Assembly: GCF_914767665.1 (NCBI RefSeq)
Contig: NC_059507.1
Location: 19,036,718 to 19,100,717 of the forward strand
Direction of reading: 5' to 3'
DNA length: 64,000 nucleotides
DNA from: Harmonia axyridis
Taxonomy: Eukaryota > Arthropoda > Insecta > Coleoptera > Coccinellidae
The notes beneath the pieces are model-generated. The model did no database searches. It had not been told where the DNA came from and saw only the letters and a program-made list of their open reading frames with translations. The position numbers and the translations under genes are program-made. This document shows positions 43,508 through 55,088 of this stretch, one piece after another (position 1 is the first letter of the stretch; each line of letters starts with the position of its first letter).

Positions 43508-44330
43508 GTACCGATTCATAAAGATCCCTAGGGAGCTAGGGGAAGGAGCCAAATTTTAGGCTCCGCCCTAATTAAAGTAGGAAGAAGGGGGGATCGACGT
43601 TGCCAAATTGAAGGGCGAACTTTGAACTATTTTTCTGTGACATTAACAGAAAAATAAATAATTTCTATTTTTTATGTCTATCTCAATCTAAAATAAATCT
43701 AGCACCTATAAATATGGAAAAAACAAATGGATAACAATAACTAAAGCTTTAAATTATATTTTGATAGTAATTCGAGGTCACTTTTACTGTCATACAATAA
43801 TTCCACCATTGCCAAATGTACATATTACATTGGATCTATTTTTCAATTCAATACATTTATTTCGATTTTCCATAATAAACCATGAGTGATATATATAAAC
43901 TTACTGTATTTAACATAAGCAGTAAAATGAGCTAATTATAAATTATAATAACACCAATAATCGAATTTTGAAGAGACACCCCACGTGTGCATCTTTGACA
44001 TTTGTCACAGAGAATGTCGTTTATGTCACAGCGTTGCCAAGTTTGTATCGCAATGAAAACCGCTGGGTCCAAGGCAGCGGATTTGAAGTCAATTTTTTTC
44101 GTCTAAGAACCGACAACGTTGTAGGTTGTATCAAAAGTTGCCTATCATAAAATGGTTTTTAATTTATTAGAATATGACGATTGAATCAAAATTTATGTTT
44201 AAAATGAAAAATACATCTAAATATCAACAATTGAACAAATTATGGTAATTTTGCATCTATATCGGGGGCTTGAGCAGAGTGGGCGTGGCTCCTTCTCCCT
44301 AGCTCCCTAGGGATCTTTATGAATCGGTAC
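43508..44330. mobile_element. TIR element of unknown superfamily, 823 bp
   Basis: GTACCGATTCATAAAGATCC plus CTAGGGAGCTAGGG and GGAGCC form an inverted repeat of about 45 bp, closed by the reverse complement at 44285-44330. CTAGG occurs on both outer sides (43503-43507 and 44331-44335), a possible 5-bp duplication, though the repeat is itself partly palindromic, which weakens the call. No coding frame. Not recognised. Confidence 0.6.
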
Positions 44331-44575
44331 CTAGGATAGAAATGATAGAATCCGTCGAGATAAAATATAGGAGTCGACATCACGTGACTTAAAGCGGTAC
44401 CAGTACGCCATTTTGAATATAGATCTCAGTTAACTTTTGGTTAACGGTTGTTATTCGTCATTTTTCGAAGTCTTCCATCCTTGCATAACTTTCAATATCA
44501 CTAGACTGAACTGAAACTGTTAGAGTTCACCCTGTGTACTCTTTTTTAAACATGCCTACAACAAATCGATCAGTC

Positions 44576-44710
44576 CATCTAGCGGCAGCTGGATGAACTA
44601 GATTATAGAGGACAATTGGTTCATCTAGCGGTGAATAGACGAACTAGCGTATGAAGGACGATGAGTCCTTCTAGCGGCCTATAGAGGACAATTAGTCCAT
44701 CTGGTGGTCA
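44576..44710 (+). repeat. Interspersed short repeat around CATCTAGCGG
   Basis: CATCTAGCGG or a close variant occurs at about 44576, 44622, 44668 and 44698, and TATAGAGGACAATT occurs twice (about 44606 and 44681). Spacings of 46, 46 and 30 bp suggest a decayed tandem array with a 46-bp or 75-bp unit. No function is apparent. Confidence 0.5.
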
Positions 44711-44714
44711 AGGA

Positions 44715-45330
44715 AGGTAAAGGGACGGTTGACGGCCGTTACGTGTTTTTCCATACTAGAGTCGATGACTGAAAGTGGTGGATGTAACTCACGTGTTTTT
44801 CGATAAATCTGGTTAAAAAGAAAGTATAGTTAATGGTGTTGAATACGAGATATCTAAGTGAAACAAATGATGATACCTACCGCCTTTACCTAAAATGAAA
44901 ATATTATATAAACAGTAACACATTTGTTCACTATAGAAGTCTGAAAAGTTTTTATATTTATTGTAAAATCAAATTTGAATAGAGCAAATACACAAACAAC
45001 TAATACAACAAAACACTCCAATGTCAACATTTATAGTTCTACGTCTGCTCACCTTGGCGCTGCATTCTTTTTTTCAGATACCTATACACCAGGTTTTTTT
45101 TTTTAGACATCTTACACTTAGTATTCTGTGTCTTACACGCTCCGCACCGGCATAGAACAAGTATGTAGAATGGAAACCTTTTAGCACCTCAGTTTCTTCT
45201 CTATTATACTTACTCTATGCGCACCGGTGTGGATTTTCCGAACGCAAACTAGCGGATTTTTTTTTTGAGATGGCGCGGATTTTTCAGTGAAGTAGCATTG
45301 GTAACACTGGACCTAATATCAAATTTGATA
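44715..45330. other. Spacer, no gene seen
   Basis: No coding, RNA or clear repeat signal. A perfect 22-bp palindrome (two halves of CTAATATCAAA) sits at about 45312-45333 next to the following inverted repeat. Confidence 0.35.
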
Positions 45331-45333
45331 TTA

Positions 45334-45467
45334 GTTAATTTCAAATGATTCTTCTAGGTAGGGGAGTGTCCCATCTATGTTATCCGTAATCTGTGCCCCT
45401 CTTAGAATATAGATATTATTAATGTTCTAAGGTGCCCCTACCTAAAGTAGAATCATTTGAAATTAAC
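45334..45467. mobile_element. Small MITE-like inverted repeat, 134 bp
   Basis: GTTAATTTCAAATGATTCT with CTAGGTAGGGG on the left is matched by the reverse complement on the right (about 32 bp each, one small gap). The core contains CTATGTTATCCGTAATCTGTG, a phrase that recurs at 47039-47060. No clear target duplication. Confidence 0.5.
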
Positions 45468-45469
45468 TC

Positions 45470-45890
45470 CCCCTGGCGTCCGGGACAACAACAAACTCGA
45501 CAAACGCGGGAAATTTGAAGTGAGTGGTTTTCACTTGTTTTGAATTTATTAACGAAATATTAAGCAATTCAAATGGAGTTTGGTGCTATGATGACCAAAA
45601 ACCATTTGAATTTTTTTATAAATAACTGGCATTAATATGTTAGGGAAATGATTTCTTGTACTTGTCTCATCGGTACATCCTTGTTCACAACATTTCTTTA
45701 GTCTAGGCATTCTGATAAAATAATATATGCATTATTTATTTAATTGAAACTTGTTAGATTGAAGCACTTACCTCGAAATTTGGAAGTATATTTTTTTCTT
45801 CAAATGAATTTCTACGCCGTACGAGAATTGTACTTAGTTGAACAACTTCAATGACAAACGTCCATTTTCAGCTTCTAGGTTAGAATAATA
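45470..45890. other. Spacer, no gene seen
   Basis: Nothing recognised. Confidence 0.3.
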
Positions 45891-45897
45891 TTGCAAG

Positions 45898-46871
45898 TAG
45901 GGATGTGTCGTTCACGAACGAACGGATCAAAAGACCCGGGTCTTCAAAACGAATGGTTCGATCGGGTCGTCTCGCTGAAAATGATTCGTTCGTTCGAACC
46001 GATCCATACCGGATGAGTCAAACTTTCACGTTCAGTTCATTCAATCTGTGGATCTTTTAGGTCCCAAAGATCGAAAGATCCATGGAATGGTTCGTTATTC
46101 TAGTCTAGGTAGACTATTTCGGATGGGTTGACCGCAAAGAAACATCTGGTAGTAATAAAATACATCAATTTCGCAGATGAATCATCGGCTCGGCAGTGGG
46201 CACCCGGTTTTGAACAAAAATGATAGATAGTAACTGTCTGTAATGGCTCCCTCTCATGATTATTACCAATTATGATATCTTGAAAATGTGTTAATGTATA
46301 TTGTTTATTATTTTTCGATAAAAATTTTTCAGAAACATGAATGTAGGTTTAGTTAAAACTATACATTCATGATTTATTAGTAGCTAAAACCTCGAATAGT
46401 CCGCAATCATTCAATTTGAACGAGACATAAATTGGTTTATGAAATTTTTTCATAATCATTACATGGATCAGATCTCAACTCAATTAACTCAATTCATTAT
46501 ATTCGGCCAATTCGGTAACTTATAACTTCTTGATAATGGATTATCTCCTTTATGTTTATTATCATGTCTCGAATATATCATTATCACGAATTCTCGATCC
46601 TATTGAAAACATACCGATCCACAAATACAAAGGTGATCTTAACTTAACAAAAACATTCTTAACCTTAACTTGACCAGGTAAAGAAAAGAAGGAACGAAAG
46701 AACCAGATCTACGGATCTTTGAATCATGCGCAAATCGTGCATGGTTCGATCTGAGCTAGTGAGCTGAAAAGAACCATTGGGTCAATTGAACGGGTCTTTT
46801 GAACCGGGTCGTCAGAGCTATTGATCTGGTTCGACCCGGGTCGTCGAAATTGAACGAACCACACATCCCTA
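45898..46871 (-). mobile_element. hAT-like MITE, 974 bp, copy 2 (inverted)
   Basis: The reverse complement of the element at 39340-40326. The stretches I compared at both ends and in the middle are identical except for the 13-bp duplication. ATTGCAAG at 45890-45897 and 46872-46879 is its own 8-bp target duplication, so it arrived by transposition rather than by segmental duplication. Confidence 0.88.
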
Positions 46872-46882
46872 ATTGCAAGAGC

Positions 46883-46938
46883 CATAGACCTAATATCCTA
46901 ACAAAGGTCTATGTATCCTAATGGATATTAGGTCTATG
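46883..46938. mobile_element. Miniature palindromic insertion, 56 bp, 8-bp TSD
   Basis: It begins CATAGACCTAATATCC and ends GGATATTAGGTCTATG, 16-bp perfect inverted ends, with an internal extra GGTCTATG. GCAAGAGC flanks both sides (46875-46882 and 46939-46946). It landed within the right-hand target duplication of the MITE copy at 45898-46871, so it is the younger insertion. Confidence 0.8.
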
Positions 46939-47151
46939 GCAAGAGCAAACCAAACGTAAACAAATGACTAGCAGCGGTTCCAAGCATCCGGGACAAGAAC
47001 TAAAACTTAATTTCGGGTGGGGGAAGGCGAGTGTTCTATCTATGTTATCCGTAATCTGTGGGCTTAGTACTTAGGTTGTCTATGGTTAGAATATAATAAT
47101 AAAAAACATAAAATATAATTATTTCCTAAATTTTGCTAAATCGCCCTAAAA

Positions 47152-50100
47152 ATGCCTTTATATGATACTGACAAATCTGCTGTTATTTTAGATATAGGAA
47201 CAGCCTACACAAAGTATAATTATAAAAGCAATCCATAATTAATAACTGAAATTTATTATTGTTTTTAGATTTGGTCTAACAGGAGAACCCGTTCCAAGAG
47301 CAATATTCAGAACTGAAGTGAAATTTAAAGGCAAATTGAGAAATCTTTTTGACTACCAAAACGAAAAAGAATTGTATGATATGTTGGTGGAATTCTTCCA
47401 AGAAATTTATTTCAAATATGCTGTAAATAGTCCTAAGGATCGACCAATTGTTATAGTTGAATCACTTTTATGCCCTATTTTATTTAGAGACAATATTGCT
47501 AAGGTGTTATTCAGACATTATGGTGTTTCATCTCTACTTCCCTTATCTTCACATTTAGTCAGTGTTTGTACCTTAGCTATTGATACAGCCTTGGTATTAG
47601 ATGTGGGATATAAAGAAGCCAGTTGTGTACCTATTTGTTTTGGAGTACCTTTGATAAATGCTTGGCAAACATTAGATATTGGGTCTAGTTCAATACATAG
47701 GTAAGTATAGCTTACTATCACAAAAAAATCAAACTCAATAATTATGATTCAATCTTATTGCTCTATTTTCAGACATTTGCATACATTAATTACTGAAAAA
47801 GATGCTGGAACATCGCTTTTATCCGAATCAGTATTGGAAAATATAAAAGGTGATTTTCACTAATTTCTTTGAATATACAGGGTGAGTCTTTGACTTGTAC
47901 ATATATTTCCTTTACTATTTTTTGGATTTGATTTTTTATTCTCACTTAGTATGGCAGGCATTCTGGTGTGGACCAGACTTTGATGGAATTCTATGTTTGG
48001 AAAAGATTCATCACATCAATTAAACATTATATTCAGAAAATCATTTCCTTTTACTCCATTCCATTCGCGGAATTCAACTGAAAATTAAATTTTTTTATGG
48101 ATTTTCAACAGCCCGTATCTTCTCATCCAAGCCGAATTGGAGGAAATGGTAAAGGAAAAGAGTGTTTCCTTCAACTTCAGCAATCTTCGATTGAAATTAC
48201 AATATGTACAAGTCAAAGACTAACCCTGTATAGCCTTTCTAGGCTTTCTTTATATCTTTAAAATCCCATGAGATATCTTCTAGTAATCAAATGTTTCCAC
48301 GGCTCTCCCATGGTTAATGTATTATTAATATTCATTTGATAGGAGTCAACTCACAATTAAGAGGGAATGATACCACGTGTGTTTGTCTGCATTTGTCAAA
48401 GTTTACCTATTCAGCTCCCACCAGCCCTTCTGAGAAACCCTCACTTTTCAGGATGAGTAAAACAGTCTCAATCATTCTTCTGATTTTCCATCCTTTCCTA
48501 CCACATGCAAAAATTCAGATACGTTTAACATCATTTGATTCTTACACATGAGCCAATCAAAACGCACTAAACTGAGGAAAGGTTGTTAGAACATTTGGCA
48601 ATGCTGCTCTTTCCGAACTCAAGCTCTTGTAGGAATCGACCAGATGTTGTGAAATAAATAACTCGCTTTTTACGACCATAGGCAATAAAACCTATTTTAG
48701 GGAGGAATGCGAAATTGTGAGATATATCAGTTAGGATTGACTATTATCAGATTGGTTCGGGTAAAATGAATATGCTAAATTTATTCAGATTCCTTCATTC
48801 TTAGGAAAATTTACTTGATTCTAAATCTTATTCAGTGGAATAATTTAAAAAAATCGAAACAGACGTACCGGAACTTTTCACATAAGGCAAAATATTGATT
48901 TTGCTCATTTTGGTTATCAAAATGAATCATCAATATGATGGTTATCGAAATATAATATCGGATAAATGATGGAACAAGAGCATGGGAAAGTTATTCGATT
49001 TTTTTATTTTCTTATTTTTCCCTAACAAAAATTCTACAGATCAGATTGGGAAAGTTATACATATAATTTATGACCAATTTTCATTTCATTTGAAATGAGA
49101 AAATGAAAAAAAAGTTCATGGGTCAATTTTTAGCACCTACTCGAAAAATAGAAATTATTAGGTTCAACTTTATTATTTTTCAATAAACTTTTGAAATAGC
49201 TCAAGGAAAGATAAAATTTGAGAATTTTCGTTTTGGAATGTATAGAATTCTAATATCGAATAATAGGTAGAAACCGTTCGTCTGAAGCTTTTCTCGGAAA
49301 CTATGAGAGCTAGTTGCATGAAATTTGCTACAAAAATCAGTTGATCCTTCATACCAGAATTACGATCCATTTTTTTTGAAGGCTAAAAAAAGGAAAATTC
49401 TCAAAAATTTCCATTTTCAGAAATTGACTACGTACAAAAATCAGTTATTATACAGGGTGTTTCAAATTAAGTCGGCACCATTGCTAACTCCGTTATTATT
49501 GCTGCTACGATGTCGGTTAAATGGGCAAACTAGTAGCATTTTTAGTGGACTTCTTGATGCCGAAAACAAAAAAAAATTGACAGTCGCGTTTTATTTCATA
49601 AAATGATATGTTTTCAATGGAACACCCTATATTTTTTCATGCATTCTCAACAACAAAACTCATTTGACTTTTTTCGTAAAGGTGAAAATAAGACAGTTGT
49701 ATTAATTATTATTTGTATTAAACGGATTTGATAAAGCGCTATAAAATATCGAGTAAATGGTCAAAAACACCACCTTCTTGTTGAACATATATTTGAGCCC
49801 TTCTATTGACACTATTGATTCACAAAATGAATGCGGCTAGCGGAATGGCTTTTAGATGGAAATTATCGTTTTGTCTATTAATATCAAATAGCTTAGTGGT
49901 GTCGATTGAGTGGTGCTACATGATGATCACGGGTTTCACGAGTTCACATCCCAGCGCACTTTTTTCTTTTTACTGTCTTATTTTGCTATTATTAACAAAA
50001 TATTGTCATTTGTATAAGTACAAAAAATGGTTGTTTGGACAATCATGAGGTTTATCCGCCAAAACAAATAAATTTTTTGTACCAGTAAAAGAAATAAATA

Positions 50101-52154
50101 TTTCAAAATAAGTCGCTCATTTTCCACTTTAGGAAGAAAGGTGATTTGAGCTTTGTTGTTGATAATGTTATTACGAATCGAAATGCATAAAAAAATATAG
50201 GGTGTTCCATTGAAAAAATATCATTTTATGAAATATTTTGACAACGCGACTGTCAATTTTTTGTTTGTTTTCGGCATCGAGAAGACCACTAAAAATGCTA
50301 CTAGTTTGCCCATTTAACCGACATCGTAGCATCAATAATAACGCAGTTAGCAATGGTGCCGACTTAATTTGAAACACCCTGTATAACAATATCGCATTGG
50401 TTCTCCATGCTCAGGATTACAATCCATTCATTTTGGAGGTCACAAAAGGTCTCAAATTTTTCAAAAATTCACATTTTTAGAAATTGACTACATACAAACA
50501 TCAGGAGTTATATCGCATTGATTCTCCATACTCAGCATTACGATCCATTAATTTTGAAGGCAAAAAAAAAACTGGAATTTCAAAAATTTCTCATTTTCAG
50601 AAATTGACTACATGCAAATATCAGTTGTTATATAGCAATATTGCATTGAATTTTCTTGCTCAGGATTACGATCCATCAGTTTTGAAGGCAAAAAAAGAAC
50701 TGGAATTTCAAAAAATTCTCATTTTCAGAAATTGACTACATGCAAAAATCAGTTATAAGATCGCAATATCGCATTGATTCTCAATGCTCAGGATTAATAT
50801 CCATCAATTTTTAAGGCAAAAAAAGTACTCAAATTTCAAAAAATCATCATTTTCAGAAATTGACTATGCAGAATCAATAAAATTAAAAAAAATAATAACA
50901 TCCTAGTACGAAACTTCAACATTCCTCTATAATTATCTGCAGATTTTTTTGATAATACGCAGTAATGTGATTTTTAGGTGCTAACAAAAATTTTCCTCTG
51001 GTATAACAGTCTTTGATATCATTAAGAGAAAAAATATTAGACCCGTAATTTTCTACAACGATTTAGTGTAAATTTGTGGGGTGGGATTTTCAATGAAAAA
51101 TTATTACCTCTGTATGTACTTGAAGAACGTTTGAATTCAAATACTTACAGACTTTTTATAAACAACATTCATGACTTTCTTGATGATGAACCTTTGAACT
51201 TTTCATTTTAGGCACAACATGTCAACAAAAAATGAAGACTACTCAATAGGGTTCTTGACAGGCAAAAAAAATCAGGGCATGCTATGTGAAATCAGAATTT
51301 CATGGAGATTATAAGTATGATATAAAAATTAGGTATTTTCATTTAAAAAGTGGTATCGTGCACCACTTTCAGGCCAGCCTGTAGAGTCTATAATTGAAGC
51401 TTTTGTGCTGACTACTCTTGATTACGTCAAAATTTGAATAATTCTTCTAGCCAAAAATTTCCAAGAGTTATTGACTGATTGAACACTTTTGTTTCTCCTT
51501 GTATATATATAGATGAGTATTTGGATATTTATATTTGTATTATTTGTTTTTAGTCCTTTGCTGCTTCGTAACTAAGAAATCCCGGGCTATCCAGTTGGCA
51601 CTTCCAAAACCTGACATTAAACTATGCCCCAATGTTAATTATCCCATAGAAGGTTCTGCTACAATTACTATTGAAGGATCTATTCGGGAGAAAGCCTATG
51701 AAGTAATGTTCACAGAAGATAATGATCATTTGTGTTTACCAACTATGATTCTTGATGCTCTTATGAATGTTGACCTGCATCTTAGAAGTAAATTGGCTGA
51801 GAATATTTTGCTAATTGGTGGTACAACTATGGCTATAGGCTTCAAATCAAGACTCAGAGAAGAATTAGTTGATCGTCTTATGGATGAGAGATATAAAAAA
51901 CTCAATGTTAAATGTTTCAAATTCCATATGAGTCCTTCAAAAGAGAATTTCACAGCTTGGCTTGGAGGTAATTGAAAGAAATTTAATTGCGAGTACAATA
52001 GAACCTAATGGTCAACTTATACTTTTATATTTTAGGATCCATATATGGCTCGACAGACTGGTTGGTAACAAAAGCTTTGTCAAGAGATGATTACCTTGAA
52101 AGTAATAAACTTCCCGATTGGTCTGATTTAAGTTACAATTCGAGAAGTTATTGA
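47152..52154 (+). CDS. Arp10: Actin-related protein 10/11 (dynactin pointed-end subunit), five exons
   Basis: Exons 47152-47213, 47269-47700, 47773-47849, 51554-51967 and 52036-52154, all GT-AG with consistent phases, give 367 residues. Vertebrate ACTR10 is about 417, so it is somewhat short. The protein caps the pointed end of the dynactin filament. Actin-fold hallmarks visible are the first phosphate loop ILDIGTAYTKFGLTGEPVPR, the second loop region LDVGYKEASCVPICFG, and the adenosine-motif-like NILLIGGTTMAIGFKSRLRE. The second loop is not DxGxGxT, as usual for Arp10, which is divergent from actin. Intron 3 (3.7 kb) is filled with MITEs and a minisatellite. The initiator ATG has an upstream stop in frame. 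AATAAA at about 52438. Confidence 0.9.
47878..48228. mobile_element. Mariner-like MITE, 351 bp, in Arp10 intron 3
   Basis: Ends CAGGGTGAGTCTTTGACTTG and CAAGTCAAAGACTAACCCTG form a 27-bp inverted repeat with one mismatch, flanked by TA (47876-47877 and 48229-48230). Confidence 0.75.
48235..49295. other. Arp10 intron 3, plain part
   Basis: AT-rich intron sequence without recognised features. Confidence 0.4.
49300..50875 (+). repeat. Minisatellite, 120-130-bp unit, about five units
   Basis: AAATTGACTAC recurs at 49421, 50481, 50601, 50729 and 50857, always with CAGGATTACGATCCAT-like and AAGGCAAAAAAA segments upstream. Removing the MITE at 49453-50381 with one TA gives a spacing of 129 bp between the first two copies, so the array was contiguous before that insertion. 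Confidence 0.8.
49453..50381. mobile_element. Mariner-like MITE with about 190-bp TIRs, 929 bp
   Basis: CAGGGTGTTTCAAATTAAGT starts an inverted repeat of about 190 bp (to about 49640, and 50195-50381). TA flanks both ends (49451-49452 and 50382-50383). An internal copy of AGGGTGTTCCATTG marks the inner end of the repeat. No gene inside. Confidence 0.85.
50880..51550. other. Arp10 intron 3, 3' part
   Basis: No feature recognised up to the exon 4 acceptor at 51553. Confidence 0.4.
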
Positions 52155-52715
52155 ATTTTTTTTATTTTGTAACCACAGGCAGATAATCAATCATCAGATA
52201 ATCAATATCTTGTTTTATGATTCATTTGCTCCATTGAAAAATATTCAGACCATTTCAATTTCTGTAAAACTAAAACCAAATTCGTTGTTTTATAATGATA
52301 TAATATTGTATTGGATATCAGAACAGGATATAATAAATCGGTGAATATTTTTGGGTGGCGACTTCCAACAAAATCAGCAGTAAAACATTGGAGGGACAGG
52401 TTATTTTTTGTGTAATTTTTTAATGTTTTGTGCAGTTTAATAAAAAGAAAGTTTAAATATTACAATTAGAAATATCATTTTCCAAGCCTTGATTATGCTG
52501 TAATAAAAGGGGCCGTCTAAAATAAATTAAAATATTGTACTTATATATTATTTATTTATCATATGGCATTGAGTTGTCACATCCAGTGGCGATGCCAGCT
52601 TTGGAAAACAGGGGTGGCCTTATTTTTTTTAGGGGGACCAAAGTAAAGCAAAATTATAGCTCTGCTAATCTTGTAATTATTTTATCCTTAGTATGTCAAA
52701 TTTTAGGGGAAGCTC
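52155..52715. other. Arp10 3' UTR and spacer
   Basis: AATAAA near 52438. CAGTGGCGATGCCAGC at about 52587 looks like the left end of a hAT MITE whose other end is not seen, perhaps because LINE C inserted into it. Confidence 0.4.
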
Positions 52716-52717
52716 TT

Positions 52718-53990
52718 ATGATAATAATAATAATAATTTTATTTAATCCTTTAAGACACTACATGGTGTATAGGACAGGTCACAATAAGAAAACTAAACA
52801 ACTAAGGAGTCACATAAATACTCATTTACAGAATAGAAACCTTTTTTTAAGAGGAGGTTCTTGATTTCTTTTTTGAACAATTTTAAATTCAAAGACTTCA
52901 CAGATGGTGGCAAATGATTGTATAACTTAATACTTCGGTACAATGGAGAGCATTCAAATTTATGGGTCCTACGTTTAGGTAATAGAAAAATTTGCGTATT
53001 TCTAGTTACATAATTATGATGACTTGATAATTTCATCCATTTGTCTTCATTTTCCTTTGCGTATAGTAAGCATTTGAAAATGTATATCGAGGGTAGGGTT
53101 AAGATTCCATTCCCAATAAAGACTGGCTTACAAGACGCTAACATATTGAGGTTGAATATTGTACGTAATACTCGTTTCTGAGCTACAAAAACTCTGGAGA
53201 AGTCAGGGCTACTTCCCCAGAGCAAAATGTTATAAGACAGATGGCTATATACCAGGCTGTAGTATACACTCATTACAGAGGACCTAGGTAAAACATTCCT
53301 AATTCTAGCGATTGCAAACACTGAACTGTTTAATTTTTTACATAACACGTCAATATGAGTAGTCCATCTTAAATTTCTGTCCACATGGATTCCAAGAAAT
53401 TTAGTTGTTTCTGATGTTGTGATAGTGTTATCCCCACATTTCAAACTAAAGGTACTAACTTCATTATTTTTTATAGAGAAGTAAACGCATACAGTTTTAT
53501 CAACGTTCACCATCAAATTGTTTGAGCGGCACCAGTTTACAAATTCCCACATAATAAATTCACAGGTACTCCGAAGTTCCTCAGGATTCCCGCCAGAAAC
53601 CACCACAGACGCATCATCAGCAAATAGCGTTATTAAGAAAGAAGCTCATTTTATAGGCAAATCATTTATAAATAATATAAATAAAAGGGGTCCTAGCACG
53701 GATCCCTGAGGAACTCCAAGACCAATATCGTGATTTTCAGAATAAGTAGATCCTACTTTAACAGACATAGTTCTCTCATTTAGGTAACTATGCAACCAGT
53801 CCAGGAATACGCCCCTAAAGCCCAAATTATAGCACTTTTCGAGTATGAACTCGAAAGAAAGTGTATCAAAAGCCGAAGATAAGTCAAAAAATAGACCTGC
53901 CACGGACAGGTTCCTATCCAAACACTCGTAAACGGATTCGAAAAAATTTACAGCAGCTGATTGGGTTGAATGACCGCTCGTCATTTCATT
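52718..53990 (-). mobile_element. LINE C, 5'-truncated (RT and C-terminus)
   Basis: Minus strand, 5' end at about 53990 inside the RT fingers/palm. GLFFDLSSAFDT, GVPQGSVLGPLLFILFINDL, a single TGA (53643-53645), the catalytic LFADD (about 53610-53630), TKFLGIHVDRNLRW, then the C-terminal extension ending KNLLLKKGFYSVNEYL and a (TTA)n tail at 52718-52740. Only one stop interrupts about 1.2 kb of frame, so it is much younger than LINE A, to which it is related. Confidence 0.88.
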
Positions 53991-53999
53991 TCATTCTTG

Positions 54000-54390
54000 T
54001 GTAATTATCCATTTTCTTATACTCCTGAAATAAGTAGAATGAGATTGAATAAACGTGGACAATTTAAACTAACCTGTGAAAAAACTTTGAGTTAAATGAA
54101 GGGCTCTCAGGATCGTTACTTTTCACGTTTCTCACAAAATGAGCAATTTATATTTTATGGAATTCTATAGGTTGCCATTCTCTTGAAGTATGATCATCAT
54201 TACAATAATAGTGCATTTGACTGAATAGCTCTTGTTCGGTGCTGGAGCGTTTTAGCACTGCTGTGATTCGACAAAAATTCGAATTAATTCGCACTGGTGC
54301 AGCCAGTCGAATACGCTATTAGTTTTAGATGAATAGTACTTGTTAACATTTCTCTAATTCAAATATTGTTATCATACCCTTCTCACACGT
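54000..54390. other. Spacer, no gene seen
   Basis: Nothing recognised. Confidence 0.3.
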
Positions 54391-54393
54391 TGT

Positions 54394-54523
54394 ATTATTA
54401 CAATACAAATAGTTCTATAAAATAATAATAAAATTTTACTATTTTTCAAAAAAATGTTTCAAGAAAGAAAGGTAAGATATAAAATCCATATCTTTTATAG
54501 AATTATTTGTATTGTAATAAAAT
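54394..54523. repeat. Inverted repeat, possible MITE, about 130 bp
   Basis: TTATTACAATACAAATAGTT with CTATAAAA is matched by TTTTATAG with AATTATTTGTATTGTAATAA, about 28 bp per arm with one mismatch and a core of about 70 bp. No target duplication seen. Confidence 0.5.
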
Positions 54524-54524
54524 T

Positions 54525-55088
54525 ACTTGTGACAACCAACAACAACAGACCTAAATTCGTGAATTTTGGGCAGTAAATGGTAATAATTCATAATTAATTT
54601 TCAATATTGTAAATCAGAGGGTAGGGTAAGGTAGTAAAAGCGTTATATTTTACTAACGATTTTATTTCATTTCTCCACGGAGAGCGCCACATACGATACA
54701 AATATGTATTAATCTTATTTATATTCAAAGGCGAAATGCAGGTAGCAAACTTCAAGCAGGTTAACTGATATTGGATATTATCAGGATTCGTGATATTATC
54801 TCTGGATATTATCATCTTATATCATCAAGCTCCAGAAATAAGTTCCAACATACTATCAAACAATCAAACTAACCACAAAACAAAAAGAATTTTTTGAACT
54901 GTCAGTGTCAATTTTGAATGCTTTCGTTGATTTCTACAGAAAACAGAATATCTTTTTATCCATGAATTTCTGATTAAGATATCCCAATCCCATAATCGAT
55001 TGTTGTTATTCATTTCCCTTAGTTACCTCCTACTTTGGGCGAAATACTGTGTCTTCATTACATCAAAAGGGTATGCTTGAATTGAGAA
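54525..55088. other. Upstream region of king tubby
   Basis: The 5' UTR or promoter is expected here, but no TATA or initiator was recognised with confidence. Confidence 0.35.

Noticed and set aside
44640..44680. Hammerhead-ribozyme-like CGATGAGTCC near GAAGGAC
   Set aside because: The core CTGATGA and the downstream GAAA box in the right spacing are missing, and no stems I and III can be drawn.
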